Translations under genes and position numbers: made by a program
Shown: positions 24,201 to 39,200 of the stretch, one piece after another
Numbering within the stretch: position 1 is the stretch's first letter
Layout: every line of letters begins with the position of its first letter
The notes under the pieces: model-generated
The model's input: the letters and a program-made list of their open reading frames with translations, nothing else
Databases searched by the model: none
Told to the model about the DNA's origin: nothing
Source: Apoda limacodes
Taxonomy: Eukaryota > Arthropoda > Insecta > Lepidoptera > Limacodidae
Direction: 5' to 3'
NCBI GenBank assembly: GCA_946406115.1
Contig: OX291555.1
Span: 14,092,001-14,156,000 of the forward strand
DNA length: 64,000 nt

Positions 24201-27200
24201 CTAAGAAGCATTATACAAAGAAGAATACATTCAGTAGATCCTTGGCAAAGTTCTAGGGCTGCGTCTACCCTATCATAATTTGTCCATCTGACATCTGGCA
24301 TACATTGTATGAATATTTCGGGAGTAGATTTATAGGAGACCGCATCGAATCGGGTGAGTAACTCGTGATTAAAGTTACTCTAACCTAAAACAACCTTTCG
24401 GCATATGAATGCCTTACTTTTAGTAACCTATCGGCTATAAAAGGCCGTTCTACTTGTCAGCATATCACGGCGCTTCCTAATTAATATAGAAAACGGCAAT
24501 CTTCGAGGTCTTACCGGACGTATTTTGAGTAAATGAACATATGCAATAAAAAAAACCGGCCAAATGCGAGTCGGACTCGCGCACAAGGGTTGCGTACCTA
24601 CCACCATTTACGAACACAAACAAAAACTGTGCCGCTAAACGGTCACCCATTCAAAAACTGACCTAGCCTTAACTTTGAATATCGTTTCCAACAAACAAAT
24701 GTGTTACTGTTTTGCTTAATAATAGCTAGATGGCCCTGTAACGGTGATTTAAGGTGGTAAATGGCTCGGGCCCGTCTCACACTTGGCCTGTTTACAATGG
24801 AGCAACAACTAGAATATTAATACTTTTAATGTACGTACGTTTTTTTAAGTACTAACTTTATGTAAGTTCCTTTAGTTTTAATGGAATTTGTACGAAATTT
24901 TTTCTTTGCGACTATATTTATTTTTAACATTACTACATACATACTTTTATATTGGTCGACTATTAATCATTAAGTTGTAATGCCTACTTAGCTATGATAG
25001 TTTTATTTTTAATTTCGTTATATATATATATATATGCAACTCCCATGATTTCATGATTTTTTCACACACCCAAGCCATTTAGCTTGCAGTGGGCTTTGAG
25101 AGATTTTCACTTTAAAGCTTAATCAAAAAGATGTCAAATGGTTTTTACACACTCTCAAAATTTATGAGCTATCCAACGACACCCCATACTATAGGGGTAG
25201 TTAGTTAGTTGGACTTATGTTTTCCGCACTTAGCCTCATGATAGGGCCATTGTACGTAGGGAACCGGTTCCGTATCATTTTATTCAGCGCCTCTCTCATG
25301 GTTTGTGGATTCTTAAGGAGCCTTGTCCGTTGGTCGCTCACGCTTTTGCAATGTAGAACCACGTGAGAAGGCGTCTCCTCGGCTTCCATGCAGCCCCTGC
25401 ATAGAGGACTGTCGGTAACGCCGATATTTAAAAAGTACCTGTTTCGCGGGCAATGACCTGTTGTTATGCCAACTATGTAGCGTAGGTTTTTCCTACTAAG
25501 TTGTAACGGTTTGTGCGACAGATTAGCGTCCAAAGATGTGAGAATATTGTTAGTTTGTCGGCAGTCCGTTTGCTCTGCCTACTGTTTGTTGTGTAGTTGT
25601 AAGTTTCTGTCACGTTACTACGTTTTGAGTTGTGTAAAAGGTATCGGTACGATTGGTTTGGGTCCCAATATTTTAGTGCCCGATCCTCTCATTGCCAACT
25701 GATCTGCCTAGAGACCCACTATGGCCACGTATCCATTGAAGAGTAACCCGGTTCTTCAATGCAATTTTTTGCAGTTCACAGTCCAGGATTAGTCCACTGT
25801 TGATGCGGTTGTTTTTGAGAGCTTGTAGCACAGCGGCACTGTCGGAGATGATGCGTATCCCATGCATCGCTTATGTCTCTAGACAGGACCGCTGTTGCAG
25901 CTCGGGTGATCCCGACACATTCTGCCTGGAAGATGGTGTTGAGTGTACCTAAGGTCATTGATATGTTGATGTTCAGGTCATGGGAGAACACTCCCGCGCC
26001 CGTTCCAGACTCTGTTTTAGAGCCATCAGTGTAGATCCTAACTTCATGCATGCCAGAGCTATCCTTTTCTTCCTCATGAAGCTGGATGCGGTATCTTTTG
26101 TCAAAGACAAAGGTTTTTGGAATGATTTCACATGTCGCTTCTATCATTGGAAGCTCGTTGCTTTCATGCCTCCTTGAGACGTGCATGAGTGATTCTGTTG
26201 TCCCGTTTCCAGAGCCTTACTTTCTCAAGTCGTATGGCTGCAGCAGCAGCTTCTTGTTGTATAACAAGGTGAAGGGGTCTGAGATAAGAATGACCTCTAG
26301 TGCTGTCGTGGGGTTCGTTTTCATACCGCCTGTGGTTGCCAAGCAGGCAAGGCGTTGCAGAATTTGTAGTTTGTTTTTTACTGTGCTTAACTAAGTTCGG
26401 GGCCACCAAACTACTGCACCGTACGTTAACATGGGTCGTATTATGGCTGTATAAAGCCAAAGCGCTATGGATGGCTTAAGGCCCCATTTCTTGCCTATTA
26501 GTCTTCTGCATTGCCAGAAGGTTGTACATGCCTTGGTTATATTAGTGCTTAGATGCTACTACAATTCAGTTTGTTGAATAAAATTACCCTAAGGTATTTG
26601 ACTTTGCTCGAAAGGGTAAGCTCAATGTCAAATAGTTTTGGCATGGTAGTCATTTGAATTTTCCTTTTGTTTGTGAAAAGGACCAATTATGTCTTGTTGG
26701 GGTTTACAGTCAGCTCATGGTGGTAACACCATTCTTCCATGACTCCGAGGACTAGTTGCATGCGAGTGCAGATAATGTTTTCTGAGTTTCCTTTGATCAG
26801 AATGGTGATGTCATCTGCGTAACGAACTGTGTAGTAGCATCTGTCGTTAAGACGTTTCAACTGGTCGTCCACCACAATGTTCCACAGCAGTGGAGAGAGC
26901 ACTCCTCCTTGTGGGCAGCCTTTGGCTACAATGCCTCTTGTAGTGGTGTTAACTGTGAATTGTACTGCTCTTAGCTTCAAAAGATGGTCAATACACCCAC
27001 TTCTTCTTTTTTCAACTCCAAATCTACTACGAGAGTGACTGATGCTGTTGAATTTCGTTTTGTCGAACGCTCCTTCTATGTCAATGAAAGCGCCTAGTGT
27101 CATTAACTTATCAGAGAGGGCAGCTTCTATAGCTCCTACCTCAGCGTGTAGGGCTGATTCTGTTCATCTGCCCTTTTTATAAGCATTAGGTTGTCAAGAA

Positions 27201-30200
27201 AAAAAATATTCATCCCCAGTTTACGTGTAGCAGAGGTATCCTAAAAAATATTTGCTATAATATATAAATTATAGGTCGCTGAACATTAGATTAGTCAAAC
27301 ATTTGCCGATAGCGGTCTGAATTGCCGTAAATTGACTTCACTATCTATCTGTCGTATGTTTTTGTTTAAGAAAGGCATTGTTTTAGAGGTCATAAAGAAT
27401 TTTGGACAGGCTACGTGGCAGGGTTTCGCACAGATGTGAATCGTCCTAAGCCTCCGCCAGGAAGAGAGTTTGGCTTCAACGTGGTCATGTTGTTATTTGA
27501 TTCAACGTCGCATAGCGGATTTATACGGAGGATGCCGAAAAGTTACAAAGTGCTAACTACGGAATTCAAGGCCACTGTACTTAATGGGTAAGACATTTTA
27601 CACACCTGAAAGGCAGTAGAAGTCAAAGTGACAAAATGGGCTTGGGTAACTTTAGACATATCTATATCTCAAAGAGCATACAATTACGCTACTTCCCTAA
27701 AGTAAATTGCAGGACACTAATTTTTCCACAAGTTTTGGAATGTTCAAAGAAAGCCCGTTAATATGACACCCCACTTGCAGTATTAACTCAGATTTGAACC
27801 TCCGTTTCCAATAGGTAAATATAAATATTTTTTACCTACGATGTTTGCGACCAAACAAGTTCTAAAACTGGCCAAAATTTTAGGCAGATAGCATTTGTCC
27901 ATTTTATGCTTCTGAGAAAATACAGACAGACAATGATGCCCACTTTAGAACCGAAATGGTCGCGTACAGTGCGGTCGCGTAAACTTCCTCCTGCGAACGC
28001 TTGGGTTGTGGAATGAGCTCCCTGCCGAGGTTTGCTTCAAGGACTAAAGTATGGAGTTTTTCAAGAAAAAAGTTATTAGCTTGTTTGCCACCTTGGTGGT
28101 ATTAAAAAAAAACAGGGGCAAAAGTGTCACTATAAGCTCAAAGGAACCCTTTTACCACTGTTTAGTACGGACCTGAAAACAACTGTCTTGAATTCAATAG
28201 TCCATGTTTTAAGCTATGCTTGCTATTATTGAATGACTAGTTAAATTAAAACTGCAGTTCAATGAATGAACCTTCTGCTAGAAAGATTCTAATATCAGGT
28301 TCAAATTATCCTCGTAAGGTATGGTAAGAAATCCACGTCTCTCGTATGTAGTATATCTTTTTCAGCGTGATAGGGGGTGGGTGACTTTATTGGTCGTTCA
28401 CCGGACAGAAGTACGTAGGTAGAATGAGAAATAGAAAAAGGGCCGGATTCCGAATGGTATCGAGTTCTCTAGGGAATTCAAGGAACGTTTGTCTGGACAC
28501 GAGAGGTTACGACCTACATTTTTTTACATCTTGAATTCTAGAAATTGGAGACTCAAGAGCGTTCGAAATCTGCTTTAAGCTTAAACAAGCTTGAGTCAAT
28601 TTTGCAATATTCAAATTATGACTTTGCTGCCCCTGTCTGAAATCGAACCTAAGACCTTCGATTTGAGACAGAGAAACATCCACTGGAACACTTGTGTGTT
28701 TCTGTAAGACAAAGATCAGAAGACCATTTTGTAAATGTAATTTTCAGCTACAACATTGTGGGCGACGGAACCATTGCCGCTTTGCTTCCACTACTGACGG
28801 GCAAGAACAGATTAGAATATCCAGATGTGAGGTCATGGAAGAACCAGTATTCCTTGGATTTTATGCCTTTTCTATTTTTTAAACTTAGAGATGACGGGTA
28901 CGTGTGGCGCCATTAGTATATGTAATATTTTTATTAAAACTTTATGACTCGAATTTTATTAATATTTATCAAAATTAATAAAATGTTCTTGGACATTACT
29001 TACACACAGCGCCATCTGCTCCCAGACTAAGCAAAGCTTGTACTGTGGATACCAGAAAACGTATACAAGATACAAATACTTATATAGGTACTTTTGTTGT
29101 AAATAAATAAATATTATTCTTACATACATAACAGATTCGGTAAGAAAACAACTGCTATAGCCAATTCCAATTCATTGGCAAAATAAGTGAGTGACTTGCA
29201 AGCTATCCCTCTGGGTGTCGTGCTTTCTGGTAGCTAGCTAAGGCTGCCAACGGAAACTTTTGCTAGTCATCCGATAGTGACTTGGCCCAGTGCTGCGCAG
29301 CCTGTTTGCCTTTAACTCGAGTTTTAACGACGAAGGCACTTTGCCGTGGTGTTACATCATTTTCTACTGCATTTCCTAGGTTGTCCATCGAAAACATACA
29401 TTTCTATGCAGATGACAGTGCCGAACGCTTATTACACGGGCCGGGCGGTGCAAACATTTCTTGTTCCGTTGTGGAAGATAACGGCAGACCCATGATCTCC
29501 GACTGTGGACGGAAAAAGGATTCCGTCCGATTCAAACCCACGAAGGCACAAGTCTGCGCGTTTACCGCTAAGCAAACCCATTCTCTGAGGTCCCACAATT
29601 CCAGACCACGACCCTTAACATATCTTGGTCATAACAGGATTCTTGGTATTGACAGCGACGTTCAGTTCCAAAATGAATAGGAGGACAGGTAAAGCTAGTG
29701 TCCAAAAAACTTGGTGTTCTCAATAGAGCGAAGCAGTACTTCTCCCCAGCGCAAAGGCTGCTGCTTAATAAGTTGTAAGTCCGGCCCCGCATGCTATATC
29801 TTCTGTGGGTGGGAGCATCTGGATACCTTGGACGTTTTCTCAGTTCAACGACGAGCTGAGAGAATTGTTGACAATTTCAAACTTACAAGCTTTATTGAAC
29901 CATTCAGTCAGAGAGAGTTTGCCTCCATGTGTGTGTTCTACCGCTTATATACCTATCTAGTGGACTACGTTTTGAGGGATTTTTCAAAATTATACCAACG
30001 GCTTCTTTTCTACCGTCGCCCCCGCTCGCAATCGTCAAGGAATTGATCCTCACACCTTAGAACCTAAACACACACGCACAGAGCGGTTTTAGAAAAAAAT
30101 CCTCCCGCGAACGCTTAGGTTTTGGAATGAACTGCCTGTCAAGGTTTTCTAAGGATTACAGTAGGGGTTTCTTCAAGAAAGAAATTATTAGATTTTTATG

Positions 30201-33200
30201 GGGTTGGCAAAGCGAGAGTAGTGCCCATGTTGTCTTAAGCGGTTATGGGCTACGGTGATCGTTTACCATCAGGGGGACCGTTAGCTCGTTTGCCACTTTA
30301 GTGGTATGGGTATGAAAAAAAAACCGGCATAAGACAAACACGAAATGTTATTCACATAAATGTTTGTCCTGTACATGGATTGAACCTACGCTCCTTGGAT
30401 CAGCAGGCAGTCACTACTACCATCAGATCAAAGGTGGAGCCGTATTTGTATAAAATATGTACTAGACTAACAGATATTTGTTCAGACTTTAGATAGTTCT
30501 ACTAAGTTTATCTGCGCAAAGTACTAGTTTGTGTTTCTGTGCCAAACTTTTGTCCTTTTTTTGAAGTCGGTTAAAAGTCATTATTTTACTCAGTCAGTTT
30601 GTCAATATTTTAAAAAGGACCTTTTACCATACATTTGGCTCTAAAGTGGTTTTTTGCGTACGAATTTACTAAGGAAATTCTAGAAACTAGTTTCTTCTTG
30701 TCAAGCTCCTACCACGGCATAACAATTGCTATATCCGACCAAGTTAAGGCCGCGCTGTACTCGATTGTGCAGTTTTCTGCTCGTTTTAAAAATCGATACC
30801 ACTGTCCTATTGCAAGTTACAAGCTTGAAAAAAATAACATGGCTTATTACACTCTTTAACTAGTAAGTTACTGTTTTTCTTTTAATATATCTATTAAAAC
30901 ATCTCTTTAAAAAATAGCGGGCGAATTTCCCGTTTTTCTTTTTTTAATACATAACGCCTTATCAACTAGTAGCGGGAACATTATTTATTTCATAAAATGT
31001 TAAGTGAGTATAAAGCTAGAAAATTACTGTTTTAGAATTTTTATATTTTATGTGATATAATTGTAATTAATTATTTTCCACTTTTTACGTTAAGCTGTTC
31101 GCCTATCTATAATATATGTTTGTCGCGGAAAATGAGCTCTATTTGAGATTTACATTATCCATTTCAGCTTAACGCCTATAAAGCAAATGTATATGCGCGT
31201 TGGGGTCCTCTTAAGAGTGCACTTATGCAGAGTCGTTAGCAAAGAGACAGCGATATATAATTGCTGCCTAGTGTGACGGCGACAGCTTACGCGTAAATCT
31301 TGCAAAAAAATAAATCGTCTTTTATAAAAAAACTAAGATAGTTATTAAAGAAACAGGTTTGAGTTTATTATGATATTGTTATTGCCTATCAATAATTTTT
31401 GAAATAATCGCGAAATACTTTCGTTTTAAAAAATAAAAAAGAAATTTGTGCGAAGTAAGGTTTTTTCGTAATATAAATGTATCGAGTAAAATGTCAAAAA
31501 TCGTCTTTCGTCGTTCGAGCGATTAAAGATTAAGGGTAAACTTTCCTAGGTCAAAATATTAAACTCATAAATAACATACACACTGAGATCTAGATCGACA
31601 AACACAGCAGACAGCAGTGACTACATAACTGGCGCCGCCAAAAGATATTCTGTATTCCCTCTTTGTACAAAACACATTCGAAAATGATACAGCCAATTAT
31701 TTAGAACTAGGTATAAGCTATCTTTAGCACTCAATGTATAGTATCTGGTATGTATCTGTGAGTTGTAGATAGCGCTTCTGCTAGAAACGGCCACTTTTAG
31801 CAAAAACGCTATCTACAACTCACACGTGTAGTCTAGAAATGATGAATGAACTTCTTAAAATAGCTTATAACTAGCTCTAAATAATTTATTTGTTATATTT
31901 TTGAAATGTGTTTTGTACAAAGAGGAAATAAAGAATATCTTTTGGCGGAGCTAGTTAGGTAGGTACTGCGATCTAAACAAAGCTAGAGAGTAGCAAAAAC
32001 CAACAGCAGTAACATATTTGGTTATTGTAATGACTTTGATACATTTTTATTGTTACGTTTCTTTTCTTTAGATATCGCACGGCTTATTTTGAAGACGGCT
32101 CAACATTTACCTATCGTATGAATGGATTCAAAAATCAACCAGCCGATCACTACGTAATGTTGTTTTTCTCAGAAGCTGAGAGGTATGGATACGTGATCAT
32201 TTCGTTATTTTTATATACGTATTTCGGGTCTTACAAGCGAACGAAACATTCTCGGCATTTCGGCATTCGAAATTATATAGACCCAGCTTATAGTTAAATA
32301 TTTGGTATGTTTTAGAAGCACTTGTTTCTTTTGCAGTCGAGTTTTTTTATTTATCTAATTTATATATTTTTATTGATAACTTTTTAGTTCCAGTTTTTTT
32401 ACTTTTTTTTTCTACTCTTACTTGACTATATATTTGTTATATATTTTCGGAATGATCTTTATTTTGTTACCCCACTCGAAGGTTTTTTAGCCCGCGCATA
32501 AAGCGCATAAAATCCGCCATTTTGGTTTTTTATGACGGCACCTACCTAACAACACTTGGGCTATCAAGACAAATCTAACGATACCGATACCTTAATGAAA
32601 GAAATCCATCTAGCCATTTAGAAGATACGAGGTAATAAAGAAATTTACAAACATAAATACGTACGTTCGTATAAACACGATCAGATTTTTTTACCAAACG
32701 TATCTGCGCACTTTACAAAAAACAGCCGTGTTCACGTTGTTCCGGATAAATACCGACCTGACAGCTTAAATCAATGAGAGAAAAGAGGAGACGAGGTACG
32801 AGATAAAGGTTAGCACCTACAAATCTAATGCCCAAGAATTGGAAGGGCTTTCTTCGAGTCAGTGAAAATAAATAAATAAGGCTTGGCTCGGGACACTTGA
32901 AAATCTTTCCCTGAAATAAACAGCGCCTGTGAAGAATAAATGTCACTGCCAAGATAAATAAGTTCAAATCTTTCTATTCGTGGCATGAGTCTCCACTTAT
33001 TTATCTTGGCAATGACATTAGTGCATTAGCATTAGTGAAGTGAAAGAACCCAAAAGTCCCGAGCCATCGAGAACATGACACGGAGGGTGTCACAAGAGCA
33101 GCACTATTTCAATATATAAAACTAATTTCCTAACTCAGTTTACATATTAAGTCGCAACTATAGTCTTCTGAGGGCATTTTATATGAGTTGCAACTGCAGG

Positions 33201-36200
33201 CAGTGTCCAGAGGGCCTTTCATATAAATTGCAACTGTAGTCTCCTAAGGGCCTTTCATATGAGTTGCAACGGTAGTATCCAGACGGCGTTTTATGTAAGT
33301 TGCAACTATAGTCTTCTGAAGGCCTTTCATATAAGATGAAACAGTAGTCTCCTGAGGGCCTTTTATAAGAGTTGCAACTGTAGTATCTTGAGGACCTTAC
33401 ATATCAGTTGCAACCGCTGGATCAATAGGGTATTCCATATGAGTTGCAACTAAAAATTATCTACATTTTATAAAAAAAAAATTTCATTGATATTTAAATT
33501 TAAGTTCTGCCTTATTCGCCGCGGCACTGCTTCTAAAACAGTGTGAGTAAACTAAAACTAATTTTCATCTTATTTATTTAGGTGTAGGTACCCTTGTAAA
33601 GGCGACCAGTGCTACTGCGTTGGCGATACTGCACGGTTCCAACTGCTGCTCAACATCACCGATCAGGTCAGTGGTGATTATAAGCTTATAAGTGGCTAAC
33701 AATTTTTGGACCAGAGACTAGCAGTTGCTTGTGGCCTACTTTCCTTTCGTTCTTCTATTTTTAATCGATAACATCGAATCAACTAGCAGTGGGAACATAT
33801 TTTTTTTAATTAAAACGCCAAGTGGGTAACCATAAAGTTTTAAAATTACTGTCATAGATTCTCTGTCACATGTGATATGATTTGTAATAACTTAATTTCC
33901 ATACTATTATAGCTGTCCTTCAATTTTAAAGATAGGTATATTTTGTCAAATAAAAAATGAACTCTTTTAAAATCAATATCGTCGGTAATCTTAACGACCA
34001 TAAAGCAAATGTGTATGCTTTATGGTCGTTATGTTAGGCCGACTTGCGGAAGATTCATGGTAAAATAAATAAATAACTCGTCAATTGTCTTGCAGAAGCA
34101 GAAAGTTAAGTATTCCTCAAAAGTGACAAAATAACAATAATAAATGTGCATCATAAAATTAATTAATTCCTGCATGTTTACATATATGGGTCTCGCTCTT
34201 TCTTGTTAGAAACAATAAATCTATCTTTTTTTACAATCTCTGTTATTCTTCTACAGTGAACTTTCAAAGAAAGAAAAAAGGCGGGCGGAGTTAGGGCCAC
34301 TTGCGCTCCTCAGGGTTAGCGCCATTTTTGTCAAGTTATAATGTTAACCTAAATCAAAGTCATATTTGTCTTGCGCTACAACTTAAACCGTGTCAACTGC
34401 CGAGTTAAATATTAAAAATTTAACCCTCATCCATCGCAGGGTTAAGTCACTAACTCCGCCATATTGTGCCAACATTTTTAAGGTAAATTCGTGTTGATAA
34501 TGGTTTTCTGGTTAAATTTATATTATTTTTCGACTATGAGTAGGTAACTATAACTATAAATAGGTAGGTAGGTAGGTAAATAAAATTTAATTTTCTGACG
34601 AATACGTTTACTCAAACCATTTTAATGGAACTGTACAAGGACAAAGTGTTTAGGTATTTTAAAAGTATGAGAGACAACAAAACTCAACTCACCATTCTCA
34701 GATAATAATCAGATGTAGCACTGAATTTCGAGGTTCATTATTTTTGCTTCTGCTGCCTGCAGGCATTCTAGGTACCTCGGTTATTTTTATTTTTACTATT
34801 TATTATTACTATATTTAACACATACACATGGGCTAAGACGCAACCGTAGAAAAATTGGAGCAAGAACGAACGCGTTCGTTCGTAGTAACTTATTTATAAT
34901 ATTCGACTCGGCAGTAGGGGTGAAGCGTATATACGCAACCAGGGTTTTAAAACTTGGTTTCTGCTAAAAAGTTTACAACCCTGGTTTATGTCAAATCCTT
35001 ACAAGTCTGGCGCAGGGCTGTCTGTGACGCAATCCGCCGCCCCCCCGTCCCCGGCACGCGGGACGTTGTGGCTTGCGAGTGCGACCAAGTACGCTAGTAG
35101 GCCACAACGTCCCGCGATTCACTACTTATATAATATATAGGCTCCAGTTTATATGCAAATCCGTCATTTTAAATTAAAATCTATTAAAGTTAGTATTTGA
35201 CCCTTTGGTTGAAAATTAAAAATAACATGTTTCACCCTTTCTCTTTTTATTAAAGATTCCTGACAATTACATATTTTCCCTGTTTTTCTGACAGAGGGCT
35301 AAAATTCCGGACATTTCAGGAAAAATCCTGCCATTTGGTAACCTGGTTTACTGGTTTGTATGAAAGAGTGTTTTTTGAAGGCCTTAAGTGACTTACATCT
35401 TATCTGTGACAATGACAAGTTAACTACAACACAGCTTCGCATTTTTTTTCGGGCGCTGCTTCCGGACTATGGGCCTCAGAACCTTCTAAGAGCCCTTGCA
35501 GACGTCTGTTTTCTTATCGCGCGGTTACAATAAGAGCGTTTAAGAGGCAGTACTACGTAACAGTAAGGAAAAGGATGATGCGATATGTAACTAAGCTTGC
35601 GTGAGTAGTGCAGTTACATCGCAATTCGCCGATTTTTTCATTGAAATACTTTAAATAAATTAATAGTTTATTACACATAATTGTTATCAAAAAATGCGTT
35701 TTTTCAGGGCCTGAAGCACTATCACGGCTTAAAAAAAAGCACTTAGGACTTTTGAAATTTCTTTGCCAAAACTTAAAAAAAAAAAACAGTGAAAAGGGGT
35801 CACTTTAGGTTTTTTAATCGAACAAAAGTTAATTAATAGTGTTTTCATGTTTTTCAGGGTCTAAACCATATCATATTATATAATAGACATTAAATTAAGG
35901 TCGGATCTGTGCAGCGCATCATGAGAAACATTTGCCAAAAAAAAATTATGTAGTACTGCCTCTTAAGTACGTACACATACGTGACGGTTGACGGACCAGC
36001 AATATTCGTGGTATTGGACGCTTTCCACGCGTCCTTGTTTAAAAGTGCCGTCTACAAGGTCTCTAATACTGCCTGCCATGTTTTTGAGAAAAAGACGGAC
36101 GAAAAATTTATTCTAAAAGTGTTTATTATTTATTACAGGTGCATTCTATTGACAGCATTGAGAGCATTGAAATCGTTCTGTTTGGCAAATGTTAACAAAC

Positions 36201-39200
36201 AATATGGCTGTTCACTATTTTGACAGTGCATCCAGTGCCCTACCTCCCGAGCATGTGCAGCCAATGCGTTGAAAGCGGTCCAGAAGTGGCATCATAGCGC
36301 ATTAATTTTTGGTCAACAGAACGATCGAATGTGCGCATAGACAGCATTGAGCGCATTCAATGCGTATAATGCTTGTCAACAAAACGCCCCTTTAATTGGA
36401 GCAATACATTTTTTCCAGTTTCAACGGCTTGACGGCAAAAAGTTTTCGTTGACGTTCATCGCTGATATAAGCCACGATAATTTTAGTCTAATAACAACAT
36501 CCGATGACGATGTGGCTGAGTTTTTGCATAACTTCAAAATGAGCGGAAGACTTAATGACACGTTAATGATTGTCATGGGAGACCATGGGTGCAGGTTACG
36601 TGTTATATTCAAATTTTTAAAAAAAAAATCTAAATATCCAAAACAAGAAGAAAAAGTATGTAGGTAGGTCTATGCCCCCTTAACAGGAAATTCCTTACTT
36701 GACGTAGAGTTCTCCTAAGAAAGGATTTTACACAATTTATCGCCACAGGGTAAAAATGGTTTAGCCTAACGGTTGGACATAAAGATGACATGCTTCACCG
36801 TTTTTGAAAATTCATCCCCCAGGAAAAACAGGGGATCAAAATTTATATTACGCTAGCAGTGGCGTAGCTATTGGAGGGCTAGCCGGTGCCATGCCTGGGG
36901 CCCTCAAGCTTAGGGGGGATCCCGGACCCTAACTAGCAAAACTTTAAACTGAAATTTCGAAAATTCCTTCCACCTTAGAATATACACATTTCCTTCCACC
37001 TTAGAATATACACATTATATAATTGCAACTCAGTTGAAATGAATCAGAAACTTGTACTGAATTTTCATAATTTTTTTCGGTACTTTGTGCAGTGTTGCCC
37101 ACTAGCCGGTTTTGCCATCTGATTTATCGGGTTAAGATAAGAAGGAAACGGAAGAAATACCTATTCATTAGATGTTTATGCAATCCATGTAGACTTCACC
37201 GATTTATTAAAAAAGGCATGCCTTATTAAGGATGCGGTGCGTGGACTGTTCGATTCCACGTTTCTATAAATTTTAGTCAGTTTTTCAGTTTGTAGTTTCG
37301 TTCTCATTTATGATTCAAGCCAAATTGAAATTTATGTTGATTTTACTGACAGCTTTATTAGGTGATTGATGTTTTCTGTGTGGTTGATTTCTTCCTTAAT
37401 GCTTTTTGCAATACATAACAAAGTAGTTCTTTCAACCCTTTTTTTCGTGAAATTTTAATTTTTGAAGTTGTTTGCTCTGTAATAAAAATGCATTTAAACT
37501 AAAAAATCTACCGCACTGGAAATATCAATTACTTAGACAAGATGACATTTAAATCAACATACGTTTGAAATTTGCAGTAATATATTAATAAGAGAGAAAA
37601 TGAGAATTTGAGAATTTAAAAAGAAACGTACCCTATGCAAACGCGGAATAGATCCGTCCTCGCACCACCACCTAAAGGGCGACAACATTTTTTGTTACAT
37701 GGTTATGTGTTTTAGGCCCGAAGTACTCATTTTATAATAAAAAGTAAAAAGGTAAATTAACAATTCAAATGATAAAAATGAAATACTTATTTAGCACGAT
37801 AAAGAGTTGATGATGAAGGTGTAAAACTACTTCTGCTTAACATCTTTAAAGTATATAGGTATATTCAAAATTTTATTTAAGAAAACCTATAGATAGGGCT
37901 CCATTTTTTTTGCCCCAGAGCCTTTGCTACGCCACTGATTAGGAGATGAATTCGAGGGAAAATGCTTATGTATATATATATATATATATATATATAGTCT
38001 ATCTCAAAAACTAAACAAACTAGCAATTAAGAATTTTCTGTGTAGTATATAGGTACTGTTTAAACAACATCTAATACTTGTAGTAAAAACGCCGATTCGT
38101 GTTAATTTTGCCCATTAAACCTATAAAGTACAGAACCGTTAACACGCTACTTGCGCTCTCGCCCCTTACACATTACAATATTTTAATATTTGTTTATTTT
38201 CCTTATAATCACGAAGTAGTACTATATTTTAATATGACACACATGGCATTAACAGATACACTGGCATTTACGTTTAAAAAAAATATTAAAAGAAAATGTT
38301 AGGATAGCATTAAATTATTCCAAAGTCGACACGATAACTCTAGTATTTTTAGTAAACATTATCCTTATTTTGTAGATTTTCCAAGGCTCGAAACACATTA
38401 ACTGGCAAATTAGAGGAAAGGTTACCATTTATGGCTATAACTTTACCAGATTCCTTAAAAAAGAGTAATTTGGAAGCTCAAAAAGCATTAGAACATAATC
38501 GCGATGTCCTGACGACCCCATACGACATTCACAGCACAATACTCGATGTAGCTGGGTTGAGACAGCATTGGAACAAGTACAAAATCCCTGGGGCAGATTT
38601 GACTAGAGGACTTACTTTGTTGGAACCTGTGAGGATATTTTACATTATTTTCTTAAGAGGCTAGTGGACCATTTCACTACGCATTATTAAATTTATTTCA
38701 TGTAAACTTTAAGTATCTGGGAACTGAGCTTGGCTCGTTTTTTTTATCAACGCTATCTATTATCAAGTAGCTTTAGTGTTGCTTAACAATGCCATCTATA
38801 TTCAAGTAGCTTTAGTGTTACTGTGTCGGTAAAAATAATAGTATTACCACTCGCCAATAGATGTCGGGAATATTCATATTTTTCAGTTTATCATTGCCTG
38901 AAAACACGTACATAACGACGTTTTCTAAAAATGAAACCTAGCTAGATCGATTTATCACCCCCGAAACTCTCTGCATACCGAATCTCATGAAAATCGTTGG
39001 AGCCGTTTCCGTGATTTAGATTATATATCTATATATATATATATATATATATACATACATACATTTACATACATTTATACAAGATAGATTATAGATAAGA
39101 TATTTAGATAGATAGATAAGTAGCCTATTTATTTCCCTGAACATAACCCCCTATACCCAATACTGATTTATTTCTTTATCAGAAACTGACGATGGGGTTA

